This document shows, one piece after another, positions 16,157 to 24,590 of a stretch of DNA of 64,000 nucleotides (its first letter is position 1; each line of letters opens with the position of its first letter). The DNA is from Streptomyces alboflavus (GTDB lineage Bacteria > Actinomycetota > Actinomycetes > Streptomycetales > Streptomycetaceae): assembly GCF_000716675.1 (NCBI RefSeq), contig NZ_JNXT01000004.1, positions 186,001 through 250,000 of the forward strand, given 5' to 3'. The notes under the pieces were generated by a model, which did no database searches, was not told the origin of the DNA, and worked only from the letters and a program-made list of their open reading frames with translations. A program made the position numbers and the translations under genes.

Positions 16157-17323
16157 TCAGTCGACGCGGAGGTGGTCGAGCGCCGCCGCGATACCGTCGC
16201 GGCCGACGGGGATCCCGGCGAGTTCGAGGCCCATCTGCACGCCGGCCAGGGTCCCGGCGAGGGTGAGGTCGTTGAAGTGGCCGAGGTGGCCGATGCGGAA
16301 GACCTTGCCCGCGAGCCGGCCGAGGCCGGTGCCGAGCGACATGTCGAACCGCTCCAGGACGATCTTCCGTACGGCGTCGGCGTCCTGGCCGTCGGAGAGC
16401 AGCACGGCGGTGAGCGAGCCGGAGTGCTCGCGCTCGTCGGCGCACAGCACCTCCAGGCCCCAGCCGCGCACGGCGGCGCGGGTGGCGGCGGCGTGCCGGG
16501 CGTGCCGGGCCCAGACCTGTTCGAGGCCTTCCTCGGCGAGCATCAGGAGGGCCTCGTCGAGGCCGTACAGGAGGTTGGTGGCCGGGGTGGAGGGGAAGAA
16601 CCCGGCCTCGTTCGCGTCGATGATCGGCCCCCACTCCCAGTAGGACTTGGGCAGCCGGGAGGCGCGGGCGGCCGTGAGCGCCTTGTCGCTGACGGCGTTG
16701 AAGCCGAGCCCTGGCGGCAGCATCAGCCCCTTCTGGGAACCGGTGACGGTCACGTCGACGCCCCAGTCGTCGTGCCGGTACTCGATGGAGCCGAGCGAGG
16801 AGACCGTGTCGACCAGGAGCAGGGCGGGGTGCCCTGCGGCGTCGAGGGCCGCGCGGATCTCCGGGACGCGGCTGGTGACGCCGGTGGACGTCTCGTTGTG
16901 GACGACGCAGACGGCCTTGATGTCGTGGGAGATGTCGGCGTCCAGGCGCTGGGCGGCGGCCTCGGGCGAGGCGCCGTGGCGCCAGTCGCCGGGGACGAAC
17001 TCCACCTCCAGGCCGAGGGACTCGGCCATGTCGCGCCAGAGCGTGGCGAAGTGCCCGGTCTCGAAGCACAGCACCCGGTCACCCGGGCTGAGCGTGTTGA
17101 CCAGGGCGGCCTCCCAGGCGCCGGTGCCCGACGACGGGTAGACGACGACCGGGCCCGCGGTGCCGAAGACCGGCTTCAGGGCTTCGAGCACGCGACGGGC
17201 GAGGCCCGCGAACTCGGGCCCCCGGTGGTCGACGGTGGGGGCGGACATGGCACGAAGTACCCGGTCGGGGACGTTCGTCGGTCCGGGTATCTGGAGAAAG
17301 TGGCGTCCGGTCCTGACAGTCAT
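16157..17323 (-). CDS. Alanine/serine-glyoxylate-type aminotransferase
   Basis: A 388-residue class V PLP aminotransferase opening RHFLQIPGPTNVPDRVLRAM, with SSGTGAWEAAL for phosphate binding, VDTVSSLGS (PLP Asp) and the Schiff-base Lys in TGSQKGLMLPPG. Family members move an amino group from Ala, Ser or a similar donor to glyoxylate. Its operon partner oxidises 2-hydroxyacids, so together they could turn glycolate to glyoxylate to glycine (inference). It is divergent from an IclR regulator with under 100 bp between starts. The ATG at 17323 agrees with the family N-terminus. Confidence 0.88.
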   Translation of the reverse strand: MTVRTGRHFLQIPGPTNVPDRVLRAMSAPTVDHRGPEFAGLARRVLEALKPVFGTAGPVVVYPSSGTGAWEAALVNTLSPGDRVLCFETGHFATLWRDMAESLGLEVEFVPGDWRHGASPEAAAQRLDADISHDIKAVCVVHNETSTGVTSRVPEIRAALDAAGHPALLLVDTVSSLGSIEYRHDDWGVDVTVTGSQKGLMLPPGLGFNAVSDKALTAARASRLPKSYWEWGPIIDANEAGFFPSTPATNLLYGLDEALLMLAEEGLEQVWARHARHAAATRAAVRGWGLEVLCADEREHSGSLTAVLLSDGQDADAVRKIVLERFDMSLGTGLGRLAGKVFRIGHLGHFNDLTLAGTLAGVQMGLELAGIPVGRDGIAAALDHLRVD

Positions 17324-17346
17324 TGCGCGGATCTCCCCTCAGCGCT

Positions 17347-17365
17347 TGTGCCGTGAGGCGGCACA
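17347..17365. promoter_or_regulatory. Operator-like inverted repeat between aminotransferase and IclR genes
   Basis: TGTGCCG (17347-17353) and CGGCACA (17359-17365) around TGAGG, within the 98-bp divergent gap. A further GTGCGGCAC follows at 17376-17384. TAGAGT (17394-17399) could be the -10 of the iclR-like gene. It may mediate IclR autoregulation and control of the aminotransferase operon. Confidence 0.45.
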
Positions 17366-17421
17366 GCGTATCGTGGTGCGGCACGACGCAGCATAGAGTT
17401 CCGATCCGGAGGGGGTCAACG

Positions 17422-18189
17422 GTGCAGAACGTCCTGAACACCTTGCGCGTGCTGGAGGAGCTGGCGATGCGTCAGCCCGTGGGCGTGGGGGACCTGGCCC
17501 GCGCCATGGAGCTGCCCAAGAGCACCGTCCAGCGGGCGCTCGGCACCCTGCACACGGCGGGCTGGATCAAGCAGACCGGCGGCACCCCCACGCGCTGGAC
17601 GCTCACCACGAAAGCCCTGCTCATCGGGCGGCAGGCCACCGGCGAGCTGGACCTGCGGGACGTCGCCGTGCCGGTGATGGAGGAGCTGCGGCGCGCGGTG
17701 GACGAGACCGTGCACCTGGCCGTCGCGGAGGGCGAGCGGGTCGTGCTCGTGGAGCGCCTGGAGACGACCCAGCCGGTGCGGATCGTACTGCCGCTGGGCC
17801 AGCACCTTTCCGGCCACGCGTCCGCCAACGGCAAGGCGATCCTGGCGGCCCGTTGCCCCGAGGCCGTCGAGCGCTACCTCGCCCAGGGCCTGACGCGGTT
17901 CACGGACACCACGATCGACGACCCGGCCGCCCTGCGCGCCGACCTGGAGGCGGTCCGCGCCTGCGGCTACGCCCTCAACCAGGGCGAATGGCGCGAGGAC
18001 GTGTCCGCGGTCGCCGCCGCCGTGCTCGGCCCCGACGGCTCTCCGGTGGCCAGCGTCAGCATCAACATGCCGAGCAGCCGCTGCGACCGCGACCGGCTCG
18101 TCGAGCTGGGCGAACACGTGCGCACGGCGGCCCGGAGCATCAGCGCCGCACTCGGCTACCAGACCCCGGACGCGGCTCGCGCCGGCTGA
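17422..18189 (+). CDS. IclR-family transcriptional regulator
   Basis: A 255-residue regulator: winged helix at residues 1-60 (VLRVLEE... style start, GVGDLARAMELPKSTVQRALGTL) and an IclR effector domain (about 75-250; DETVHLAVAEGERVVLVERL, SGHASANGKAILA). IclR proteins bind small organic acids. GTG 17422 is supported by GGAGGGGG at 17408-17415. It sits between a divergent hydroxyacid-oxidation/aminotransferase operon and a codirectional permease, both with palindromes upstream, so it is the likely regulator of the whole module. Confidence 0.88.
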   Translation: MQNVLNTLRVLEELAMRQPVGVGDLARAMELPKSTVQRALGTLHTAGWIKQTGGTPTRWTLTTKALLIGRQATGELDLRDVAVPVMEELRRAVDETVHLAVAEGERVVLVERLETTQPVRIVLPLGQHLSGHASANGKAILAARCPEAVERYLAQGLTRFTDTTIDDPAALRADLEAVRACGYALNQGEWREDVSAVAAAVLGPDGSPVASVSINMPSSRCDRDRLVELGEHVRTAARSISAALGYQTPDAARAG

Positions 18190-18233
18190 ACCGGGCGCCG
18201 ATCACCCCACAACCCGGATGTGTCCGCACCCCC

Positions 18234-18302
18234 TTGACGGGGCGTGACCGCCGTCACATACTCGCCAACGTCGCATTGGAGTTCCGCATGGCGGAACTCC
18301 AA
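18234..18302 (+). promoter_or_regulatory. Promoter with downstream palindromic operator for the MatC-like permease
   Basis: TTGACG (18234-18239), 17-bp spacer, CATACT (18257-18262) is a good housekeeping-type promoter, with transcription expected near 18269. Immediately after it lies a perfect 12-bp inverted repeat, TTGGAGTTCCGC (18276-18287) and GCGGAACTCCAA (18291-18302) around ATG. A GTTCCGC-type palindrome resembles IclR-family operators; here it would block the polymerase. The remaining 185 nt to the permease start hold no gene. Confidence 0.75.
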
Positions 18303-18487
18303 GTCCACCCTGCGGACAGTCCGGGCTCCTGAGACTGCCCGCCATGGCAGGGGCGCGGCCGTTCTGTGCCCCTCTGCCCCCGGACGCCGCCACGGGTCCC
18401 TCCCGCATGCCCACAGTCGGACACAGCCCGCGCATCGACTCAAGCCCGCGCAACTGTGACCGCCGTCCGAAGGCGAGGACGTGTCAC

Positions 18488-19861
18488 ATGGCAGACCATC
18501 TCATCGCGATCGGCGCACTGGTACTGATCTTCACCATCTCCACCTTCACCTCCGTCCACATGGGGGCGCTCGCCCTCGTCGCCGCGTTCGCCGTCGGCTC
18601 GTCCGTCGCCGGCGAGAACGCGGACGACGTCTTCGGCGGCTTCCCCGGCGACCTCTTCGTCGTACTCGTCGGCGTCACCTTCCTGTTCGCCATAGCGAAG
18701 AACAACGGCACCATCGAATGGCTCGTGCACGCGGCGACGCGCGCCGTCAGGGGGCGCATCGCGCTCATCCCCTGGGTCATGTTCCTGATCACCGCCGCCC
18801 TCACGGCCGTCGGCGCGGTCGTGCCCGCGGCCGTCGGCGTCATCGCGCCCATCGGCATGAGCTTCTGCGTCCGCTACGGAATCAGCCCGCTCCTGATGGG
18901 CCTCCTGGTCATCAACGGCGCGAGCGCGGGCGGCTTCTCGCCCGCCAGCGTCTTCGGGAGCATCACCAACGGCGTGGTCGAGCGCAACGACCTGCCGGGC
19001 AACCCCGGGCTGCTCTTCCTGATGTCGTTCCTGTTCAACGTCGCGCTCAGCGTCGTCGCGTACTTCCTGTTCGGCGGGCGGAGCCTGCTCGGACGGCGGG
19101 CGGAGGACGGGGGCGGCGGGGCTGCGGGGACCGGGGGCGCCCTCGCGACGGAGAGCGCCGGGGGCGGCGGCAGTGTGCCCGTGGCTCCGGCGGGCACCGC
19201 GCCCGCACCCGGCGGCACCACTACGGTGGCGTTCGCACCCGCGACCACCGACGTCGGCCCCCGGCTCGACCGGTCGCGCGCCCTGACCCTGATCGGGCTG
19301 CTCGGCATGGTCGCGGGCGCCCTGTTCCTCGACTACAACGTCGGCCTGATGGCCTTCACGGTGGTCGTCGTGCTCACCCTCGTCGACGCCGACGCGGCGA
19401 AGGGTGCCGTCGACCGCTGCGCCTGGTCGACCGTGCTGCTCGTCTGCGGTGTCGTCACGTTCGTCGGCGTGATGGAGCGCATGGGCACGATCAACTGGCT
19501 CGGCGACAGCGTCGCGAAGATCGACTCGCCGCTCATCGGCGCCCTGTTGATCTGTCTCATCGGGGCCGTGGTCTCCGCGTTCGCCTCCACCACCGGCATC
19601 CTCGGCGCCCTGATCCCGCTCGCCGTACCATTCCTGATGGACGGTCAGGTCGGGGCGGTCGGACTCATCATCGCCCTCGCCGTGTCCTCGTCGGTCGTCG
19701 ACTCCTCACCGCTGTCCACGAGCGGCGCGCTGGTCACCGCCAACGCCCCGGAGGAGCAACGCCCGCAGGTGTTCAGCGCACTGATGAAGTGGGGCATGTC
19801 GATGGCGCTCATCGCGCCGGTGGCCACGTGGGCGCTGTTCGTGGTGCCGGGGCAGGGCTGA
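18488..19861 (+). CDS. MatC/SLC13-like carboxylate permease
   Basis: A 457-residue membrane protein with about 10-12 hydrophobic segments in two halves, separated by a Gly/Ala/Pro-rich cytoplasmic loop (about residues 195-255). The N-terminal half (TFTSVHMGALALVAAFAVG, GGFPGDLFVVLVGVTFLFAIA) matches the MatC dicarboxylate-carrier N-terminal family. It probably imports an organic acid, cotransported with Na+ or H+. Its gene lies next to an IclR regulator and a hydroxyacid dehydrogenase/aminotransferase operon, which suggests that the substrate feeds these enzymes. ATG 18488 follows GCGAGGA. It is apparently the only gene on its transcript. Confidence 0.82.
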   Translation: MADHLIAIGALVLIFTISTFTSVHMGALALVAAFAVGSSVAGENADDVFGGFPGDLFVVLVGVTFLFAIAKNNGTIEWLVHAATRAVRGRIALIPWVMFLITAALTAVGAVVPAAVGVIAPIGMSFCVRYGISPLLMGLLVINGASAGGFSPASVFGSITNGVVERNDLPGNPGLLFLMSFLFNVALSVVAYFLFGGRSLLGRRAEDGGGGAAGTGGALATESAGGGGSVPVAPAGTAPAPGGTTTVAFAPATTDVGPRLDRSRALTLIGLLGMVAGALFLDYNVGLMAFTVVVVLTLVDADAAKGAVDRCAWSTVLLVCGVVTFVGVMERMGTINWLGDSVAKIDSPLIGALLICLIGAVVSAFASTTGILGALIPLAVPFLMDGQVGAVGLIIALAVSSSVVDSSPLSTSGALVTANAPEEQRPQVFSALMKWGMSMALIAPVATWALFVVPGQG

Positions 19862-19991
19862 GCGGTCCTTCTTGCGAGGGCTTTCCCGGAGCGGGTGGGC
19901 CTCCGGCCGACCTGCCCCCGAGCGGGCCCGTCCCGGGCTGCCTCCCCCGAGGCGGGCCTCCCCCGGGCAGGCCGGCCCTCCCCGGCGGTCC

Positions 19992-21575
19992 TCAGCCGTC
20001 CTGCCCGGGCGGCGGCGGAGGCTTGGGCGCGCCCGGCGGCGGGGCGATCTTCGCGTACGTCGCCGTCGGGCCCGCCCCGGCGTCCGCCCCGCCGTCGCCC
20101 CCGGTGCTCGTGGCGGGCGCCTGGCCGAGGAGCGCGTCGCGCCGGGCCCCGGGGTCCCAGCCGGTCTCCACCACCCGCTTCTGCATGACGACGGCGCCCG
20201 CCAGGACCACCGCGCCGATCACCAGCATCAGGACCGCGCCGACCACCGTCCCCGCCTTGGCCGCGTTGCCCACCAGCGAGCCGAACCAGCCGAAGTCCGC
20301 GTCGCCGAACGTGGTGTTCTCCTTGCCGAAGGCGCCCAGGACATTCAGGAGCAGCGCGGGCAGGAAGGTGATGAGCACACCGTTCAGGAACGCGCCGACG
20401 ACCGCGCCGCGCCGCCCGCCCGTCGCGTTGCCGTAGACCCCGGCCGCGCCGCCCGTGAAGAAGTGCGGCACGAGACCGGGCAGTACGAGCGCGAGGCCGA
20501 AGGCGGGCTCGAAGATCCAGGCGAGCAGGCCGAGGCTGATCAGACCGCCGACGAAGCTGGAGATGAAGCCGATGAGAACGGCGTTCTGCGCGTACGGGAA
20601 GACGATCGGCGCGTCCAGGGACGGCACCGCGCCGGGCACGACGCGGTTGGCGATCCCCTGGAAGGCGGGCACCAGCTCGCCGAGGATCGTCCGCACGCCG
20701 AAGAGGATGACGGCGACGGCGATGCCGAACTGCAGGCCCTGCATGACCGATTGCATGATGTACGCGCCGACGTCGGGCGCGGCGGGGCCGCCGTCGACGG
20801 CGAACGCCTTGAACGCGCTCTCCTTGCCGACCTTCGCGAGGAAGACGAGCGACATGATCAGGTAGATGAGGACCATGGACAGGGCCGTCGCCACCATGGA
20901 GTCACGCAGGAAGCGCAGGCCCTCCGGCAGCTTCATGTCCTCCGTGGACCGGCTGCGGCGCCCGACGACCTGCCCGGTCGCACCGGCGACGACGTACCCC
21001 GCGGTCCCGAAGTGCCCGATCGCGACGGTGTTGTTGCCGGTGACGCGCTTCGTCCAGGGGTGCGCGAAGGCGGGCATCGCGACCAGCATGATGCCGAGCA
21101 GCACGCCGCCGACGACGACCACGACCCAGGAGCGCTGCCCCGCGGTCGCGAGCACCATCGTCAACAGCGTGGCCATGAACAGCATGTGATGGCCCGTCAG
21201 GAAGACGTAGCGCAGCGGTGTGAAGCGGGCGAGGACCAGACTGACGGCGAAGCCGAGGATCATCAGCCAGGCGACCCGCGAACCGTACTCGGCCTGGGCG
21301 ATGCCGACGATGGCCTCGTTCGTCGGGATCACGCCGTGCGCGCCCGTCGAGCCCTGGATCATCTCGCCGAGCGGGGCGAGCGCGGCCACGACGAGCCCGG
21401 CGCCCGCGCCGATCAGGAGGAAGCCGAGGGTCGCCTTGATCGCCCCGCCGAGCACCTGGCCCGCCGACTTGCGCAGGGCGATCAGGCCCGCTGCGGTGAT
21501 CAGCCCGATCAAGTACGCGGGCTGGCTGAGGATTTCGTTGACCAGGAACTTCGCTACGGAGACCAGCCAGTCCAC
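19992..21575 (-). CDS. ulaA: PTS ascorbate-type transporter subunit IIC
   Basis: A 527-residue UlaA-family permease with about 11 hydrophobic segments, starting MDWLVSVAKFLVNEIL and carrying GSTGAHGVIPTNEAIVGIAQ and GHFGTAGYVVAGATGQ. It translocates and helps phosphorylate L-ascorbate or a related sugar acid, using the EIIAB protein encoded just upstream (16 bp gap). The last 45 residues are a Gly/Pro-rich tail. The GTG start at 21575 is preceded by GGGGGAG. True substrate unproven: no UlaG lactonase or UlaD/E/F homologue is nearby. Confidence 0.88.
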   Translation of the reverse strand: MDWLVSVAKFLVNEILSQPAYLIGLITAAGLIALRKSAGQVLGGAIKATLGFLLIGAGAGLVVAALAPLGEMIQGSTGAHGVIPTNEAIVGIAQAEYGSRVAWLMILGFAVSLVLARFTPLRYVFLTGHHMLFMATLLTMVLATAGQRSWVVVVVGGVLLGIMLVAMPAFAHPWTKRVTGNNTVAIGHFGTAGYVVAGATGQVVGRRSRSTEDMKLPEGLRFLRDSMVATALSMVLIYLIMSLVFLAKVGKESAFKAFAVDGGPAAPDVGAYIMQSVMQGLQFGIAVAVILFGVRTILGELVPAFQGIANRVVPGAVPSLDAPIVFPYAQNAVLIGFISSFVGGLISLGLLAWIFEPAFGLALVLPGLVPHFFTGGAAGVYGNATGGRRGAVVGAFLNGVLITFLPALLLNVLGAFGKENTTFGDADFGWFGSLVGNAAKAGTVVGAVLMLVIGAVVLAGAVVMQKRVVETGWDPGARRDALLGQAPATSTGGDGGADAGAGPTATYAKIAPPPGAPKPPPPPGQDG

Positions 21576-21591
21576 AGCGCTCCCCCTCTTT

Positions 21592-22434
21592 CTAGACGTC
21601 GTAGGTGTCCCGCAGGACCCGATCGGCCTCGGTGGTCGAGGTGAAGTCGTCGACGACCCGCACGGGGACGCCCACGTCGCCGAGGGTCTTGGCGATCTCC
21701 CGGGAGGTGAGGATGGCGACGGCCTCGGACGCCTTGCCCTTGGCGGAGATGGTGTCGGTGGCCTCGACGGTGACGTACCGGCTCCAGCCCCAGCGGTCCA
21801 GGACCTGCTCCAGGGTGTTCTTCAGGAAGAGGCTGGTGCCGAGGCCGTTGCCGCAGACGGTGAGGATCTTGTGCACGGCGGGCCCGGCGGCGGCTGCGGC
21901 CACGGGCGCGGAGGCGGCGGCTCCGGCTCCGGCCTCCGAGGCAGCCCCGGGCTCCCCCGACTCCCCCGACTCCCCCGACTCCCCCGACTCCCCCGCGAGG
22001 ATCGCCCGCACCGCCCCCGGGGTCGGCGCCACCCGCAGGGCCTCCGTCGTCTCCGGGTCCGCGAGCAGCCGGGCCAGGGACGCCATCGCCTCGGTGTGCG
22101 CGGAGGCGTCCTCGGCTGCGAGGGCGACGACGAGGCCGACGGGGTCGTTCGTCTCGTGCCCGAACTCCACCGGCCGAGCGAGCCGCACCCACGCCATGCC
22201 CGTCCGCAGCACCGCGGGCGAGGGCCGCGCGTGCGCGAACGCGAAGCCGGGGGCGACGACGATGTAGGGGCCGCTGTCGACCACGGTCCTGATCATCTCC
22301 GCCGTGTACGCGTCCGTGCTGCTGCCCGTCGCCACCAACAGCTCGCCCGCGGCACCGATCGCGGCACGCCAGTCCTCGGCCGCCACATCCAGGCGGATCG
22401 CCTCGACGGGCAGGAGATCGCTCACAGACACCAT
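21592..22434 (-). CDS. Fused PTS EIIA-EIIB protein (ascorbate type)
   Basis: A 280-residue fusion. Residues about 5-145 are a type-2 EIIA with phospho-His H68 in FAFAHARPSP; residues about 187-280 are EIIB with phospho-Cys C194 in the TVCGNGLGTS loop. They receive phosphate from HPr and pass it to the sugar at EIIC, encoded immediately downstream. The linker contains repeats of Gly-Glu-Ser (149-164) and an Ala-rich stretch. In many bacteria EIIA and EIIB are separate proteins. ATG 22434 is the plausible start, though the nearest strong Shine-Dalgarno (GGGAGG) lies about 20 nt upstream, so the start is moderately uncertain. Confidence 0.87.
   Translation of the reverse strand: MVSVSDLLPVEAIRLDVAAEDWRAAIGAAGELLVATGSSTDAYTAEMIRTVVDSGPYIVVAPGFAFAHARPSPAVLRTGMAWVRLARPVEFGHETNDPVGLVVALAAEDASAHTEAMASLARLLADPETTEALRVAPTPGAVRAILAGESGESGESGESGEPGAASEAGAGAAASAPVAAAAAGPAVHKILTVCGNGLGTSLFLKNTLEQVLDRWGWSRYVTVEATDTISAKGKASEAVAILTSREIAKTLGDVGVPVRVVDDFTSTTEADRVLRDTYDV
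21952..22005. repeat. 9-bp tandem repeat encoding Gly-Glu-Ser linker
   Basis: Five exact copies of CTCCCCCGA (21952-21996) and a sixth with one change (21997-22005), within the EIIAB gene. The unit is a multiple of three, so copy changes only lengthen or shorten the interdomain linker. Confidence 0.9.
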
Positions 22435-22591
22435 GTGGTTGATCGTTTCACAGACCTCCCGCGGCGGCAGGGGCCGCGGCGCCGAACGGCGCACCCGTTC
22501 GCATGCGCAGGGTGCGCGGCGCGCCGCTGCGGGAGGATGACCCACGGCAAGGAAAGCGCTCGACACCACGACGAAAGAGAAGGTGCACCCC

Positions 22592-23386
22592 GTGTTGATC
22601 GACCTCGTCGGAAAGTCGGCCCTGGTCACGGGCTCGACCCAGGGAATCGGAGCCGCGATCGCTGCGGGCCTCGCCCGCGCCGGAGCACGCGTCTCGGTGA
22701 ACGGACGGACGAAGGACTCCGTCGAATCGGCCCTGGAGCGGCTGCGTGCCACGGACCCGGAAGCGGACCTGGTGGCGGCCCCGGGCGACATCACCACCGA
22801 CGACGGCCTGGAACAGGTGCTCACCGCGCTGCCGCGGACGGACATCCTCGTCAACAACCTGGGCATCTTCGGGGCCGTGCCCGCCCTGGACATCTCCGAC
22901 GCCGAGTGGCGCCGGTACTTCGAGGTGAACGTGCTGGCCGCGGTGCGGACCACGCGTGCGTACCTGCCGGGGATGAAGGAGCGCGGCTGGGGCCGGATCC
23001 AGAACATCGCCAGTGACTCGGCCGTCGTCGTCCCCGCCGAGATGATCCACTACGGCATGTCCAAGACCGCGCTCCTTTCGGTCTCCCGTGGCTTCGCCAA
23101 GGAGGCCGCGGGCACCGGCGTGACCGTCAACTCCGTCATCGCGGGACCCACGCACACCGGCGGCGTGGAGGACTTCGTGTACGAGCTGGTCGACCGGAGC
23201 CTCGAATGGGACGAGGCGCAGCGCGAGTTCATGCGCCTGCACCGGCCCCAGTCCCTGATCCAGCGGCTCATCGAGCCCGAGGAGATCGCGAACATGGTGG
23301 TCTATCTCAGTTCGCCGCTCGCCTCGGCGACCACGGGCGGCGCGGTCCGGGTGGACGGCGGATACGTCGACTCGATCCTGCCCTGA
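22592..23386 (+). CDS. SDR-family oxidoreductase
   Basis: A 264-residue short-chain dehydrogenase: TGSTQGIGAAIAAGL cofactor loop, NGRT (NADP-type), NNLG, active-site Ser in NIASDSAVVVP and YGMSK (Tyr/Lys). The last third carries a longer insertion before PEEIANMVVYLSSP, as in 3-oxoacyl-ACP reductase-like sugar or alcohol dehydrogenases. GTG 22592 is preferred over GTG 22583 because GAAGG lies 8 nt before it. It is divergent from the ascorbate-type PTS operon (157 bp gap) and could act on the imported sugar acid, but this is only position-based. Confidence 0.85.
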   Translation: MLIDLVGKSALVTGSTQGIGAAIAAGLARAGARVSVNGRTKDSVESALERLRATDPEADLVAAPGDITTDDGLEQVLTALPRTDILVNNLGIFGAVPALDISDAEWRRYFEVNVLAAVRTTRAYLPGMKERGWGRIQNIASDSAVVVPAEMIHYGMSKTALLSVSRGFAKEAAGTGVTVNSVIAGPTHTGGVEDFVYELVDRSLEWDEAQREFMRLHRPQSLIQRLIEPEEIANMVVYLSSPLASATTGGAVRVDGGYVDSILP

Positions 23387-23406
23387 CCGCGCCCCGGGCG
23401 CCGTGG

Positions 23407-24465
23407 TCAGCGCGTCTCGGAGGCCTTCCGCAGCGCGGTGATGCAGGTGTTGATGGCCTGCTGGAGCTCCTCGAGGCGCTGGACCATGTCGTCCTCGTAG
23501 ATGTCGTCGAAGTCGACGGCGTCGTCGAGGGTCAGCTCCTCGAAGACCTTGGTGGCCTTCTGCAGGCTGCTGTAGAACTTCGTGCGCCGCTCCTGCACGC
23601 GCAGTTCGGGGTCGGCCTCGACGGTCTCGGCGACGAGGTTCTTCACCGTGCCGTACGCCTCCGCGGCCCACTCGCCCGCCTCTTCGGAGTCGTCAAGATC
23701 GTCGATGAGGGACAGGTGCCGCTCGGCCTCGGCGCGCAGCGCGGCGGGGGCGTCCAGGGTCTGCCCGGCGGGCGTGCGGATCTGGCCCTCCTCGGCGACC
23801 TTGCGCACGTACTCGATGCGGTCCGCGGCCCTGGTCTCGCCCGCGACGGCCTTCTTCAGCTCGTCGGTGCGGGCGATGTCGCGGGCCAGCTCGGTCTGGA
23901 GGGCCGGGTCCTCCTTGAGGCGATCGAGCAGCGCGTGCCGGGCGGCCTGGGCGGTGGAGGGGTCGGCGAGGATCGCGGCGCGCAGCGCGGTGGGGTTCTC
24001 GGCGACCTCCAGGGCCTTGGTCGGACGGATGCCCTCCGCCTCGGCGGCGGCGGTGATCGCGGTGCCGCGCGCGGAGGTGGCGCTGGAGCGCGGCACGTAG
24101 TAGGTCAGCCAGACGTCGGCGTCGGGGAGTTCGACGTCGCCGCCGGGCGTCAGCGCCTCGAAGTGCGGCACGAGGCCGTCGTCGGCGGCCTTGTCCCAGG
24201 CCTTGTAGTAGCGCATGACGCGGTCGGCGGAGCACCCGGCGAGCTCGGCGAACTCCTTCGCGGAGACCTTCGGCGTGCCCTCGGCGGGCTGCCCGCCGGG
24301 CCGCACGCTGCGGGCCACCTTCAGGCCGAAGGTCCAGCCACCGGTGCGGGCGTAGGCGCCGAAGTCGCGGGCGTCGCGCTCCACGAGTTCCCGAGTGCCG
24401 ACCGGGTCCGCTTGCCGGTGGTCGGCCGGTACGGCGGCTTCGGGCACGACGATGGCTACGCTCAC
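23407..24465 (-). CDS. Unrecognised protein with HTH-like and acidic helical regions
   Basis: A 352-residue protein I do not recognise. Residues about 70-105 (VSAKEFAELAGCSADRVMRYYKAWDKAA) look like a helix-turn-helix of the kind that reads DNA or a conserved partner. Residues about 140-220 are helical with regular Leu/Ala spacing, and the C-terminal 100 residues are acidic and coiled-coil-like (DDAVDFDDIYEDDMVQRLEEL). No signal peptide or membrane segment is present. The GTG start at 24465 has GGAG 8 nt before it. It is transcribed alone, converging with the SDR gene, and is insulated upstream by a strong terminator. It could be a regulator or chromosome/plasmid-maintenance-like protein; neither is shown. 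Confidence 0.7.
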   Translation of the reverse strand: MSVAIVVPEAAVPADHRQADPVGTRELVERDARDFGAYARTGGWTFGLKVARSVRPGGQPAEGTPKVSAKEFAELAGCSADRVMRYYKAWDKAADDGLVPHFEALTPGGDVELPDADVWLTYYVPRSSATSARGTAITAAAEAEGIRPTKALEVAENPTALRAAILADPSTAQAARHALLDRLKEDPALQTELARDIARTDELKKAVAGETRAADRIEYVRKVAEEGQIRTPAGQTLDAPAALRAEAERHLSLIDDLDDSEEAGEWAAEAYGTVKNLVAETVEADPELRVQERRTKFYSSLQKATKVFEELTLDDAVDFDDIYEDDMVQRLEELQQAINTCITALRKASETR

Positions 24466-24540
24466 TGATGACGCTCCGGGATGGGTCACAGGCTGCCAGG
24501 AAGCAGCAGGAAACGGAACGTACATCCTATATCGGCCCTC

Positions 24541-24574
24541 GCGCTCCCGGGCCCCTTCCGGGGCCCGGGAGCGC
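24541..24574 (-). terminator. Strong terminator after the epoxide hydrolase gene
   Basis: Perfect 15-bp stem (GCGCTCCCGGGCCCC / GGGGCCCGGGAGCGC) with a TTCC loop, 16 nt after the epoxide hydrolase stop codon and 75 nt before the next gene. It has no T-run, as usual in Streptomyces. Confidence 0.8.
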
Positions 24575-24590
24575 GGCCGCCGGACGAGCC

